DNA of 64,000 nucleotides from Nitrospirota bacterium (GTDB lineage Bacteria > Nitrospirota > Thermodesulfovibrionia > Thermodesulfovibrionales > Dissulfurispiraceae): the NCBI GenBank assembly GCA_040752355.1, contig JBFMHE010000020.1:1-64000 (forward strand), in the 5' to 3' direction. Of this stretch, positions 11,649-19,799 are shown one piece after another. The position numbers and the translations under genes were made by a program. The notes beneath the pieces were generated by a model. It was not told the DNA's origin. It saw only the letters and a list, made by a program, of their open reading frames with translations, and made no database searches. Within the stretch, counting starts at the first letter, position 1, and each line of letters opens with the position of its first letter.

Positions 11649-12182
11649 TCAGTCGCCGATATCGATGAAGAGCCCGCCGCCCTCGCGTATGCGTTCGACC
11701 GAGGGGATGAGCCTGACGCTGATATTGACCGTGCTGCCCCGCGTCCAGTAATCGATATCGAGAATATCGGTGTGTCCGAAGGTGAACGGCATGTAGAGGG
11801 GCCTCATCTCGTAGCCGATGACCGCCCCTGTCCTGTCGACGATCCTGCTCAGCTGCGCGCGGGAGAAATCACTGTGCCAGCTCACGAAGCGCTGCGCCCT
11901 GGCGAGCGCCTCCTGCGCCGGAACGCCCCGCCTGACGGTATACTCGAATTCAGGCGTATACGGCTGCAGGGTATACTGGTCTCCCTCCCGGTCGAGGAAC
12001 GCGACCGTCTTGATATCCTCGATATGCTGCGCTCCATGCAATATCAGGGTATAGGTCCCGGTCACCTCCTCGGGCCTCACGCTCTGCGTCCGTATGCCCG
12101 ACTGCCGGAATCCGGCACACCCGGAGAGAAAGAGCACCAGCACTGCCAGCACGCCGCACATTCTGAGCAATTCCCGCTTCAT
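11649..12182 (-). CDS. Lipoprotein of unknown function
   Basis: 177 aa. The N terminus is a lipoprotein signal peptide with lipobox LSGC, cleaved before Cys21. The mature part has no recognised domain; it contains GTYTLILHGAQHIEDIKTVAFLD and a YMPFTFGHTDILDIDYW stretch that look beta-rich. It is probably anchored in the outer membrane or periplasmic face. Convergent with the ABC transporter and divergent from the Slp-like gene. Confidence 0.75.
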   Translation of the reverse strand: MKRELLRMCGVLAVLVLFLSGCAGFRQSGIRTQSVRPEEVTGTYTLILHGAQHIEDIKTVAFLDREGDQYTLQPYTPEFEYTVRRGVPAQEALARAQRFVSWHSDFSRAQLSRIVDRTGAVIGYEMRPLYMPFTFGHTDILDIDYWTRGSTVNISVRLIPSVERIREGGGLFIDIGD

Positions 12183-12232
12183 AGTTCGATTATACCATCT
12201 TTTCAGCAGCTGCTCATGATCGGATGCTTACC

Positions 12233-12261
12233 TTGACAAGCACTGAGGGATGCTGTACAAG
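12233..12261 (+). promoter_or_regulatory. Sigma-70 promoter of the Slp-like gene, leaderless spacing
   Basis: TTGACA at 12233-12238, 17-nt spacer, TACAAG at 12256-12261. The coding ATG at 12268 is only 6 nt beyond the -10, so the transcript would start at the initiation codon. No Shine-Dalgarno is present. Confidence 0.6.
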
Positions 12262-12267
12262 TTAAGT

Positions 12268-12837
12268 ATGAGACGACTTCTTCCGCTCTCTCTGCTATTC
12301 GCCGTGCTCCTCTCCTGCGCCCCGGTATTGAGGCAGGACCTCCTCGACCGCGCCGCTATCAATCCCCCGCTCCAGGATATGCAGGCGAACCCCTCTGCCT
12401 ACAAGGGGCGGCTCTTCGTCCTCGGCGGGATGATCGTACAGACGAAGTTCGTTCCCAGGGGCGCTCAGATCGAGGCAGTGTATATCCCTGTCGATGAGGA
12501 CGGCGACCTGAAGAGTACGCGGTATGCCGGCGGGAGATACCTCGCCCTCTATCCGCGGGATATCGGCTTCCTCGAGCCGGAAATCTACAAAAAGGACAGG
12601 AGGATCACCATCGCGGGCGAATTCATCGGTATCCAGACCGGCAAGCTCGACGAGGTCGAGTACCCCTACCCTGTCTTCGAGATAAGGGACATTCACCTCT
12701 GGGAGGAGGAGCGGCCGTATTACTATCCTCCCTACTACGGCCCTCACTGGCGCTATCCCTACAGCTATCCGTACCGCTATCCCTTCTGGTGGGACGATCC
12801 CTTCTGGATGTCCCGTCCCTATCCTTACTGGTGGTAA
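12268..12837 (+). CDS. Slp-family outer-membrane lipoprotein
   Basis: 189 aa from MRRLLPLSLLF. A lipoprotein signal ends at LLSC. The body matches the Slp/YeaY pattern in order: NPSAYKGRLFVLGGMIVQT, a basic/acidic middle, then YLALYPRDIGFLEPEIYKKDRRITIAGEFIG. Slp proteins are outer-membrane lipoproteins linked to starvation and acid stress in enterics. The C terminus is unusual: the last 40 or so residues are packed with Tyr, Pro and Trp in (Y/W)-P-Y runs and end PYPYWW. An upstream in-frame start is less likely because the promoter -10 overlaps it. Confidence 0.85.
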   Translation: MRRLLPLSLLFAVLLSCAPVLRQDLLDRAAINPPLQDMQANPSAYKGRLFVLGGMIVQTKFVPRGAQIEAVYIPVDEDGDLKSTRYAGGRYLALYPRDIGFLEPEIYKKDRRITIAGEFIGIQTGKLDEVEYPYPVFEIRDIHLWEEERPYYYPPYYGPHWRYPYSYPYRYPFWWDDPFWMSRPYPYWW

Positions 12838-12930
12838 TCCCCTCCGCGCTGCTGCTACCGCATGGAAATAATCCCCTGAGTCCGGTATGATGTCCTGTTG
12901 CTACTCGCTCACAGGGAGGATTCGCTGACC

Positions 12931-15204
12931 GTGCTCCGCCGCTTTCTTGTTCCGGGCCTCTTCACGCTCACCCTTTTCACCAGCGCCGGTCTCCTCTTCA
13001 TGGTCCAGCCTATGGTCGCAAAGATGATCTTGCCCCTGCTCGGCGGCACACCGGCGGTATGGAACACCTGCATGATGTTCTTTCAGGCCCTGCTCCTCGC
13101 CGGATATCTCTATGCTCATTTCTCGGCGAGCCGGCTCTCGGCCCTGCAGCAGGTCGTACTGCACACCGCCATCCTCGGCCTGGCCCTGCTGGTCCTGCCG
13201 GTCGCCATATCGCGGGAGTGGCTCCTCACCGGCGAGAGCCATCCCATACTCGTCGTCCTCGTTCTCCTCATCACCTCGGTGGGGCTGCCGTTCTTCATCC
13301 TCTCCGCAAGCGCGCCGCTCCTCCAGAAGTGGTTCGCCGGGGTCGATCACCCCGCAGCGAAAAATCCCTACTTCCTCTATAGCGCGAGCAATGCCGGCAG
13401 CATGCTCGCCCTGATAGGTTATCCGGGGCTCATCGAGCCGGGCCTCACCCTTAAAGAGCAGGGCTCCCTCTGGACTCTCGGCTACGGCGCGCTCCTTGCG
13501 CTCACTATCGGCTGCGCCGTTGCGGTATGGCGCGCCTCCTCGAAGGTGCAGCAGAAGGGGATGGCTGCACCCGATCTGATCTCACTCGCCCTCGGCAGCG
13601 CCCCGGCAGAGCCGATCAGTCCGGGCCAACGCCTCCGCTGGGTCGCCCTTTCCTTCGTGCCCTCGAGCCTGATGCTGGGGGTCACCAGCTATCTCGGCAC
13701 CGACATAGCGGCAATCCCTCTCTTATGGGTAATTCCTCTTTCGCTCTATCTCCTCTCGTTCATCCTCGTCTTCGCGGAGCTTCCGGAGCGCCTCCACCGC
13801 GTCATGCTCCGCCTCTTTCCGGCGGCGACAGTCCTGCTGCTGGCCATGAACTTCTCCGACGAGAAGCCCGCGCTCTGGATCGTATTCCTGGTGAACCTGG
13901 CTGTCTTCTTCATCATCGCCATGGTCTGCCACGGCGAGCTCGCCCGGTCCCGCCCCTCCGCGCACCGCCTCACCGAGTTCTATCTCCTCATGTCCCTGGG
14001 AGGAGTGCTCGGCGGCGTCTTCAATGCCGTGATCGCTCCCCTCGTCTTCGATTCCGTTATCGAGTATCCGTTCGTACTGGCCCTTTCGCCGCTGCTGCTG
14101 CCGCTCGGCAAGGATGCGATACTGTCCGGCAGCCGGCTGCACCGGGGCCTCGATGTCGGGATTCCCGCTGTCCTGGGAGCGGCGAGCTTTCTCTTTATCC
14201 TGAAGGCGCCTGCGTCGAAGCTGGACATGACCGCGCTCAGCGCCTTCAGCGGCATCGGCAAAGATACCCTCGCCGCGCTCCTTACCTACGGTCCGCCGGC
14301 GCTGCTCTGCTATGCGCTGGTAACCATGAAGAGAATGCTACGATTCAGCCTCGGGGTCGTCGCCTTCGCCGCTGCGCTGGTCATTGCCGATGACTGGAAC
14401 AGGGATATCGTTCATCAGGAGCGGAGCTTCTTCGGGGTGATACGGGTCATCACTGCCGCTGATGCGAAATCACGGTATCTCGTCCACGGCGGCATCCAGC
14501 ACGGCAAACAGAGCCTCGACCCCGCGCTCTGCGACCTGCCGATCACCTATTACCATCCCGACGGCCCGGTGGGACAGATCTTCGACCGGTTCCGCCGCTC
14601 TCCGCACGGCACCCGTTTCGCCGTGATCGGCCTCGGCATAGGAACGCTCGCAGGGTACGGAGAGCCCGGAGAGAAGGTGACCTTCTACGAGATAGATCCC
14701 GCCGTGCGGCGCGTCGCCACCGACCCGGCGCTCTTCACCTACCTGAAGAAATGCAGGGCGGAATGGGATATCGTGATCGGCGATGCGCGCCTCAGGCTCG
14801 AAGAGGCGCCTCCCGGCAGCTACGGCCTCATGCTCATCGACGCCTTCAGCTCGGATTCGATCCCGGTCCACCTCCTCACCCGTGAGGCGCTCGCGCTCTA
14901 CTTCTCGAGGCTCGCGGACAGGGGGCTCCTGGCTGTCCATATCTCGAATAAATACCTCGATCTCGAGCCGGTGCTCGGACGTCTGGCCCGCGATGCGGGG
15001 CTGGCAGGCCGTATCCGGGATGACGACGAGGAAGACAGCACGGTCGAGAAGTACCGCTCCACCTGGGTGGCTCTCGCGCGGCAGGAGAGCGACCTCGGCG
15101 CAATAGCCGGTGACGGCCGCTGGAGGAGATTGAAAGACGGCGGAAAGGGAGCGGTATGGACCGACGACTTCTCGAATATCCTGGGCATCTTCAAGTGGAA
15201 CTGA
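12931..15204 (+). CDS. Membrane transporter-like / spermidine-synthase-like fusion protein
   Basis: About 757 aa. The N-terminal 430 residues form roughly a dozen membrane helices of MFS-like type (LFTSAGLLFMVQPMVAKMILPLLGGTPAVWNTCMMFFQ). The C terminus is a spermidine-synthase-like SAM-binding fold (FAVIGLGIGTLAGYGEPGEKVTFYEIDP, then DARLRLEE and LMLIDAFSSDSIPVHLLT). This fused family is widespread, but its substrate is unproven; polyamine-synthase activity should not be assumed. The GTG at 12931 is chosen because AGGGAGG lies upstream; a TTG at 12898 is the alternative. Confidence 0.85.
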   Translation: MLRRFLVPGLFTLTLFTSAGLLFMVQPMVAKMILPLLGGTPAVWNTCMMFFQALLLAGYLYAHFSASRLSALQQVVLHTAILGLALLVLPVAISREWLLTGESHPILVVLVLLITSVGLPFFILSASAPLLQKWFAGVDHPAAKNPYFLYSASNAGSMLALIGYPGLIEPGLTLKEQGSLWTLGYGALLALTIGCAVAVWRASSKVQQKGMAAPDLISLALGSAPAEPISPGQRLRWVALSFVPSSLMLGVTSYLGTDIAAIPLLWVIPLSLYLLSFILVFAELPERLHRVMLRLFPAATVLLLAMNFSDEKPALWIVFLVNLAVFFIIAMVCHGELARSRPSAHRLTEFYLLMSLGGVLGGVFNAVIAPLVFDSVIEYPFVLALSPLLLPLGKDAILSGSRLHRGLDVGIPAVLGAASFLFILKAPASKLDMTALSAFSGIGKDTLAALLTYGPPALLCYALVTMKRMLRFSLGVVAFAAALVIADDWNRDIVHQERSFFGVIRVITAADAKSRYLVHGGIQHGKQSLDPALCDLPITYYHPDGPVGQIFDRFRRSPHGTRFAVIGLGIGTLAGYGEPGEKVTFYEIDPAVRRVATDPALFTYLKKCRAEWDIVIGDARLRLEEAPPGSYGLMLIDAFSSDSIPVHLLTREALALYFSRLADRGLLAVHISNKYLDLEPVLGRLARDAGLAGRIRDDDEEDSTVEKYRSTWVALARQESDLGAIAGDGRWRRLKDGGKGAVWTDDFSNILGIFKWN

Positions 15205-15223
15205 TGCCCGCCTGCTTCCGCTC

Positions 15224-15445
15224 ATTCCAGGGAGGGGGAGAGGATACAGTGCTCGACTCATTCTCAGAAAGCATCCTGCCCTCAACCCGAAATGTCTTCG
15301 CCATTTCGGGGCCCCTCTGTTCTATGGGGTCCCCAAAAAGACAGAGTCTTTTTGGGGCAGGTGTGGAGGCTCGCTTGCCCGGACATCCTTGTCCTCCTGC
15401 AAGCTCACCATACCGCTCGCACAGCATCCTCTCCCCCTCCCTGGA
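15224..15445. repeat. MITE-like element with perfect 21-bp inverted ends and nested hairpins
   Basis: 15224-15244 and 15425-15445 are perfect 21-bp inverted copies (arm begins TTCCAGGGAGGGGGAGAGG). Inside are a 12-bp perfect stem with 3-nt loop (15331-15357, CCCCAAAAAGAC/GTCTTTTTGGGG), a GGGGCCCC palindrome and a GAAATG/CATTTC hairpin. No coding frame is convincing. Size, symmetry and location between convergent genes suit a small non-autonomous transposable element. Confidence 0.7.
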
Positions 15446-15463
15446 ACAGCTTTCAGATTACGA

Positions 15464-15820
15464 TTACTTCTCCACCGAATAGGTGTAGGTAATCTGCGCC
15501 TCTTCCTTCTGGGGGTTCGTCCACATCAGGCAGTAGTACTGGTCCTTTTCAGCGCGATACGTGCCACTGCTTTCGCGTACGTTCTCCTTCTCGATAGCAT
15601 ACGTTATGTGGCTGTCGTCGTGGTAGTGGAGATTGAAGCTGAGCAGCTGCGACGCCTGGAAAGAATAGACGAGCCGTTCGCCCTTCTTTATCTCCATGCA
15701 GTCCTCGTGAACGCGGGAAGGGGCGATCGCGATCTCCTGCTGCGCTCTCACCGGCATCGAGCCGCAGCCGGCGGCGGGAAAAAGCAAGATGGCACAGAGT
15801 AACACTGCTGCGATTTTCAT
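15464..15820 (-). CDS. Small lipoprotein of unknown function
   Basis: 118 aa. The N terminus is a lipoprotein signal with lipobox AAGC. The rest (GERLVYSFQASQLLSFNLHYHD, then YYCLMWTNPQKEEAQITYTYSVEK) reads as a small beta-sandwich reminiscent of GOLD/emp24-like domains, but I cannot assign it. AAGGAG lies just upstream of the ATG. It converges on the MITE-like repeat. Confidence 0.7.
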   Translation of the reverse strand: MKIAAVLLCAILLFPAAGCGSMPVRAQQEIAIAPSRVHEDCMEIKKGERLVYSFQASQLLSFNLHYHDDSHITYAIEKENVRESSGTYRAEKDQYYCLMWTNPQKEEAQITYTYSVEK

Positions 15821-15928
15821 AACGAACTCCTTTCGTCTCTTTATGCTCCTTTACCAGTATACGGCATGGACGGCGCTTTTCCTAATCGGCCCCGGCCTCT
15901 CCGGTTTCGCCAGCAGAGGACAACCGGC

Positions 15929-15957
15929 TTGCCGCTCCACCGCGAATGCCGTACAAT
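15929..15957 (+). promoter_or_regulatory. Promoter of the pseudouridine synthase gene
   Basis: TTGCCG (15929-15934), 17-nt spacer, TACAAT (15952-15957). The ATG at 15966 is 8 nt beyond the -10, so the leader is absent or 1-3 nt. Confidence 0.5.
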
Positions 15958-15965
15958 AGTTGATT

Positions 15966-16877
15966 ATGGTACACACCCCGGCCCCCCTCATCACGGTCAC
16001 GATCAAAGAAGAGACGACGCTCGCCGCCTATCTCTCGCGGCGGGGCTACCGGAGCAACAGGATCAGGCAGCTCCTCAAGTTCAGGGCGATAGCGGTCAAC
16101 GGCGCGACGGTGACCCGTTACGACCATCCGCTCGTGCCGGGCGACGAGCTCGTCATCTCCCCTACCGAGCAGGGAAGGGTCGAGGATATCCTCAGGAAGT
16201 CCCATATCGCTCTTCTCTACGAGGACGACGCGCTCATCGTCATCGACAAGCCTCCGGGGCTCCTCTCCATCGGGACTGAACGGGAGAGGACGCGCACCGC
16301 CTACTACCAGCTCAACGAATACCTGAAGGAGCGCGCACCCGAAAGACAGGAGCGCATCTTTATCGTGCACCGCACAGACCGCGAGACCTCGGGGCTCCTC
16401 GTCTTTGCGAAGAGCGAGCGGGTAAAACGGGCGCTCCAGCAGCACTGGAATAACGTCGACAAGCGTTACCTGGCGGTGATAGAGGGCGTGCCGCGCAGGA
16501 AGGAAGACACCATCGCCCTGCCGCTGCGAGAGAGCAAGGCCCTCAAGGTGCATGCTGCTCGAGACGATGATGAGGCGCGCAGTGCGGTGACCCGCTACCG
16601 GACGCTCAGGGCGGGCCACGACTACGCGCTGCTCGAACTGGCGCTCGACACCGGGAGAAAGAACCAGATCCGCGTGCACCTCGCGCAGATCGGCCACCCC
16701 GTGGCAGGCGACAAGAAGTACGGCGCGCGCACCGATCCCTTCGGGCGGCTCGCCCTCCACGCGCACCAGCTCGCCTTCAAACACCCGGTGACCGGAAAAC
16801 CGCTCCGCTTCAGGAGCGAGCTGCCCTGGAGCTTCGAAAAGGTCGTGAAGACGATGAAAAAGGCGCCCTTACCATAG
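15966..16877 (+). CDS. RluA-family pseudouridine synthase
   Basis: 303 aa. An N-terminal S4 RNA-binding domain (TLAAYLSRRGYRSNRIRQLLKFRAIAVNG) precedes the RluA catalytic domain. The catalytic Asp is in HRTDRETSGLLVFAK, where the usual HRLDR has Thr for Leu. The downstream motifs are KRYLAVIEGVP and GRKNQIRVHLAQIGHPVAGDKKYG. The enzyme isomerises uridine to pseudouridine in 23S rRNA or tRNA; the exact site (RluC- or RluD-like) cannot be told. Its last nine bases overlap the convergent gene's end. Confidence 0.92.
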   Translation: MVHTPAPLITVTIKEETTLAAYLSRRGYRSNRIRQLLKFRAIAVNGATVTRYDHPLVPGDELVISPTEQGRVEDILRKSHIALLYEDDALIVIDKPPGLLSIGTERERTRTAYYQLNEYLKERAPERQERIFIVHRTDRETSGLLVFAKSERVKRALQQHWNNVDKRYLAVIEGVPRRKEDTIALPLRESKALKVHAARDDDEARSAVTRYRTLRAGHDYALLELALDTGRKNQIRVHLAQIGHPVAGDKKYGARTDPFGRLALHAHQLAFKHPVTGKPLRFRSELPWSFEKVVKTMKKAPLP

Positions 16878-17162
16878 GCGGCTGCCGCAGCAGCGGCAGT
16901 CCTGGCGGAAGAGGTCCGGTCCCAGGTACCTTTTGCACGAGGGGCAGCGCCAGTTAAGGCGGCTGAACCAGATAAAGAGGGCTACAAGGACGAGCTGCCC
17001 TGCCATGATCGCCCCTTTCGATATCCCCTCCCCGAAGAGGTCCGGCCGACGGTAGACGAGCACGAGGAAGACGAGACCGAGCAGCGTTACGGCAATGGCG
17101 AGGAACTGGCGGCTCTGCCGCCGTCTGAATTCCCGCCTGATCCCTTCTCTGTCGTTGCTCAC
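16869..17162 (-). CDS. Small membrane protein with C-terminal zinc ribbon
   Basis: 97 aa: a basic N terminus (RREFRRRQSRQ), two hydrophobic helices (about 20-38 and 50-68), then CPSCKRYLGPDLFRQDCRCCGSRLW, a four-cysteine zinc-ribbon pattern. Domain order suggests a cytoplasmic zinc ribbon anchored to the membrane. The last codons overlap the convergent rluA-type gene by 9 bp. Function unknown. Confidence 0.75.
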   Translation of the reverse strand: MSNDREGIRREFRRRQSRQFLAIAVTLLGLVFLVLVYRRPDLFGEGISKGAIMAGQLVLVALFIWFSRLNWRCPSCKRYLGPDLFRQDCRCCGSRLW

Positions 17163-17340
17163 CGTGCAGCGCTCCTCGACTCTCGGAATAGAGATTTATT
17201 ATACCCCTCGGCCCTGCTCCTTTTCAAAAGCGGAGGGAAAATCAGGAGGCGTTCGGGAGCGCTTTTCTGGTACAATGTGAAGAGTACGATGCTCTACACG
17301 AAAAAGGGAGCGGGCCCGTTTGCTGCAGTATTGCAAGTCA

Positions 17341-17724
17341 ATGGAAATCAAATACATTGAAGCGATCGATCTGCACGAAGATGATGCCTTCGACCATCAG
17401 GAGAAAGAGCACGATATCCTCTGCAGGACCTGCGGCCACCGTATCACGACGATAGATCACATCATCGCTGTCAATGGGCAGCACCGCCACACCTTCACCA
17501 ATCCCGCCGGGCATACCTTCGACTTAGGCTGCTACAGTCATGCCGACGGCTGCTACATCTATGGGGTCCCTACGGTCGAGTACACCTGGTTCCAGGGTTT
17601 CGGCTGGTGCTACGCCTTCTGCGCCCACTGCGCCACCCATCTCGGCTGGCTCTACCAATCGGACCAAGAGAGCTTCTACGGATTGATAGTAAAACGCCTG
17701 ATCGAGAACATCAGGACCCACTGA
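17341..17724 (+). CDS. CULT-domain protein (bacterial cereblon-like)
   Basis: 127 aa, nearly all one domain. Zinc ligands C28/C31 (CRTC) and C94/C97 (CAHC) and the aromatic cage W83, W89 and W103 (EYTWFQGFGW and LGW) give the CULT pattern. FTNPAG and GVPTVEYTWF are family hallmarks. As I recall it, the crystallised Magnetospirillum protein MsCI4 has the same spacings between ligands and cage Trp residues (6 and 14). CULT domains bind glutarimide or cyclic-imide ligands such as degraded protein C-termini; the bacterial role is unknown. The TTG at 17320 has a better Shine-Dalgarno (GGGAG) and would add seven residues. Confidence 0.85.
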   Translation: MEIKYIEAIDLHEDDAFDHQEKEHDILCRTCGHRITTIDHIIAVNGQHRHTFTNPAGHTFDLGCYSHADGCYIYGVPTVEYTWFQGFGWCYAFCAHCATHLGWLYQSDQESFYGLIVKRLIENIRTH

Positions 17725-17922
17725 GGCGTTCCTCCCCGTAGACGAGAGATATCCACCGAAATTTTCCTGCATATCCTGAGCGCCCCGGGCCGTGAAGAGA
17801 CCCTCGCCCTGCTCGCCGGGCGGGGGTATACCGAAGAGGTGCGGAGAAGGGGCGGTCAAACGGTCTGCCGGCCGCCGGAGGGGCTTGATGAAAGGACGGC
17901 GAAGCGCCGTCGATCCCTCGAT

Positions 17923-17951
17923 TTGACAGCCCCTCCCATTGGCTCTACACT
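17923..17951 (+). promoter_or_regulatory. Strong sigma-70 promoter upstream of the 18026 gene
   Basis: TTGACA (17923-17928), 17-nt spacer, TACACT (17946-17951). It drives the gene at 18026 with a leader of about 65 nt. The rest of the 301-nt gap 17725-18025 has no frame I trust. Confidence 0.7.
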
Positions 17952-18025
17952 TTAAAAAGAAAATGCTTGGATAAGGACCGCTCATCGTTAACCACCCCTC
18001 GCACCACTTATGAAAGGAGGGCCCC

Positions 18026-18478
18026 ATGGCACGTCTCAGCAGAACCTCTTCAAGGAGCTCGGGAAGGGCATCGAGCAGCAGCGTTTCAGGAGGGACAGGA
18101 GGGAGGTCGCCGAAGATGTCGAGCTCGGGCGGCTCGGCCCCGAAGACGGTATCGAAGGTGACCACGGATCACGAGGAAATAAAGCAGTGGGTCGAGTCGC
18201 GCGGCGGCCACCCGGCCTCGGTGAAGCGGACGATGGCGGGCGGACCCGACATTATCCGGATCGACTTCCCGGGGTATTCGGGCAGGGAGTCGCTCGAGCC
18301 GATCTCGTGGGACGACTTCTTCCATCAGTTCGACGAACGGCACCTGGCGTTCCTCTACCAGGACAAGACCGCATCGGGAAGGCCGAGCCGTTTCAACAAG
18401 ATCATCTCGGAAGATACCGCAGAAGAGGCTGCCGGGAAGCGGCGGCCCTCTCTCAAGAGATCGGGCTCGAAAAAATAG
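18026..18478 (+). CDS. Conserved protein of unknown function with Ser-rich N terminus
   Basis: 150 aa. The first 45 residues are low-complexity (Ser, Gly, Arg). A compact domain follows: TTDHEEIKQWVESRGGHPASVKRT, then IIRIDFPGYSGRESLEPISWDDFFHQFDERHLAFLYQDKT. The same WDDFF...LAFLYQ pattern occurs in many short bacterial proteins of unknown role. A strong GAAAGGAGG Shine-Dalgarno and a near-consensus promoter suggest high expression. The basic C-terminal tail (KRRPSLKRSGSKK) and Ser/Arg N terminus hint at nucleic-acid contact, but this is speculation. Confidence 0.75.
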   Translation: MARLSRTSSRSSGRASSSSVSGGTGGRSPKMSSSGGSAPKTVSKVTTDHEEIKQWVESRGGHPASVKRTMAGGPDIIRIDFPGYSGRESLEPISWDDFFHQFDERHLAFLYQDKTASGRPSRFNKIISEDTAEEAAGKRRPSLKRSGSKK

Positions 18479-18552
18479 TCTCGCGGCTGTTCCTGCGGGG
18501 TCGTTTGCCCGTGCGGTACGCAGGCATGTGCACATACCTGCGTACCGCATAT

Positions 18553-18581
18553 TTGCGCGGAGCAGCGGCAATCGGTATAAT
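18553..18581 (+). promoter_or_regulatory. Promoter of the YkgJ-type gene
   Basis: TTGCGC (18553-18558), 17-nt spacer, perfect TATAAT (18576-18581), with the ATG at 18591 only 9 nt further on. The leader would be at most a few nucleotides. Confidence 0.55.
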
Positions 18582-18590
18582 CATAAGGTT

Positions 18591-18923
18591 ATGCCGTCGC
18601 CAAAGGTTTCCGAAAAACAGAAGCTCTGCATCTCCTGCCGCAAGTGCTGCGAAGCGGTCGGCATCTATATCGATCCGGAGAACTATATAGAGACGAAAAG
18701 AGAGCTCGCCCGCTTCTACCGCGCCCGCGGCTTCCATGTCACGACCGAGGACGGCCTCCTGTATCTCACCATCGATTTCCCCTGCCCGAACCTGACCAAG
18801 CGCGGCTGCGCGATCTACGAGAGGCGGCCGCGCATCTGCAAGACCTACTCGGGGCTCGACGACTTCAGAGAGCACTGCCTCTGGTCCAAGCTCCCGGAGC
18901 ACCGGAACAAGAAAAATAAGTAA
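18591..18923 (+). CDS. YkgJ-family cysteine-cluster protein
   Basis: 110 aa from MPSPKVSEKQ. The cysteine set CISCRKCC, CPNLTKRGC and RICKTYSG...HC is the zinc/iron-chelating pattern of the YkgJ family (formerly UPF0153). These proteins probably bind a metal or Fe-S cluster; their reaction is not established. The ATG at 18591 fits the family's normal N-terminal length and lies just past a TATAAT. Monocistronic. Confidence 0.85.
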   Translation: MPSPKVSEKQKLCISCRKCCEAVGIYIDPENYIETKRELARFYRARGFHVTTEDGLLYLTIDFPCPNLTKRGCAIYERRPRICKTYSGLDDFREHCLWSKLPEHRNKKNK

Positions 18924-19001
18924 GCCCCGCCTCCCTCCATCCCTGGCATTCTCCCCGTGATATGCTATGATTACTTACAAGAACGCTTTCGGAGGTCCGG
19001 C

Positions 19002-19502
19002 ATGCAGGTGCTCGTTCTCTACTACACGAAGGGCGGCTCTACCAGGAAGCTCGCCGAGGCAGTGGCAAAGGGCGTCGAGGCGGCGGGAGTTAAAGCCGTG
19101 CTGAAATCGACGCAGGAGGTCTCGAAGGAAGATTTTCTCGCCTCCGCAGGGGTCATCGCAGGCTCGCCCGTCTATTTCGGCGTCATGGCAGCGGACCTCA
19201 AGCGGGTCTTCGACGAATTCATCGGCACGCGGCGCCAGATGGAGAACAAGGTCGGCGCCGCCTTCGCCACCGGCGGTCACCACACCGGCGGCAAGGAGAC
19301 GACGCTCCTGTCGATCATCCAGTGCATGCTGATCTACGGCATGATCATCGCCGGCGACCCCATGAGCGCCTCGGGACACTACGGCGTCGCCTGCGTGGGC
19401 GCTCCCACCGAAGAGGCGAAGGACGACGGCCACAAGCTCGGATACCGTGTCGCCGAAGTCTGCAAGGCTGTCGAGGGCAGACTGAAGCTGACGAAGCCGT
19501 AG
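19002..19502 (+). CDS. Flavodoxin / NAD(P)H-dependent oxidoreductase (WrbA-like)
   Basis: 166 aa. The first strand and FMN phosphate loop read VLVLYYTKGGSTRKLAEAVAKG, followed by GSPVYFGVMAADLKRVFDEF and AFATGGHHTGGKETTLLSIIQ, the pattern of WrbA/flavodoxin-like FMN proteins. It is a likely cytoplasmic quinone or electron-transfer flavoprotein. GGAGG 6 nt before the ATG at 19002 decides the start over an upstream frame extension. Confidence 0.88.
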   Translation: MQVLVLYYTKGGSTRKLAEAVAKGVEAAGVKAVLKSTQEVSKEDFLASAGVIAGSPVYFGVMAADLKRVFDEFIGTRRQMENKVGAAFATGGHHTGGKETTLLSIIQCMLIYGMIIAGDPMSASGHYGVACVGAPTEEAKDDGHKLGYRVAEVCKAVEGRLKLTKP

Positions 19503-19726
19503 TTGCGCACCGCCTTCCGTTTACGGTATACGGTCGGGGCGCTCTGGGCGCCCCTTCCCCTTGCTTCTTGCATAATCTCCCCGAAGTGGTATGGTTTAGG
19601 TAGTACCGGGAGCCCCGGGCTTCTCCATTACCGGAACCATTCTTTCCCTCTCTGTTCACGCCGGCCTGCCAGGCCGAGCTATCAGGATAAATGCCCTCCG
19701 CAGTATCCCGATAGTCTCATTCAGTG

Positions 19727-19769
19727 GTGCAGGCCGTGGTGCAGGCCGTGATGCGGGCCGTGGCGCAGG
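19727..19769. repeat. 12-bp tandem repeat, about 3.6 copies
   Basis: GTGCAGGCCGTG occurs twice perfectly (19727-19738, 19739-19750), then as ATGCGGGCCGTG and a partial GCGCAGG. It lies about 30 bp upstream of a small secreted-protein gene in an otherwise featureless 297-nt gap (19503-19799). It may be a slippage-prone spacer or a regulatory tandem site. Confidence 0.7.
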
Positions 19770-19799
19770 GAAAACGGGAAGACGACAAAGGAGCGTGTC

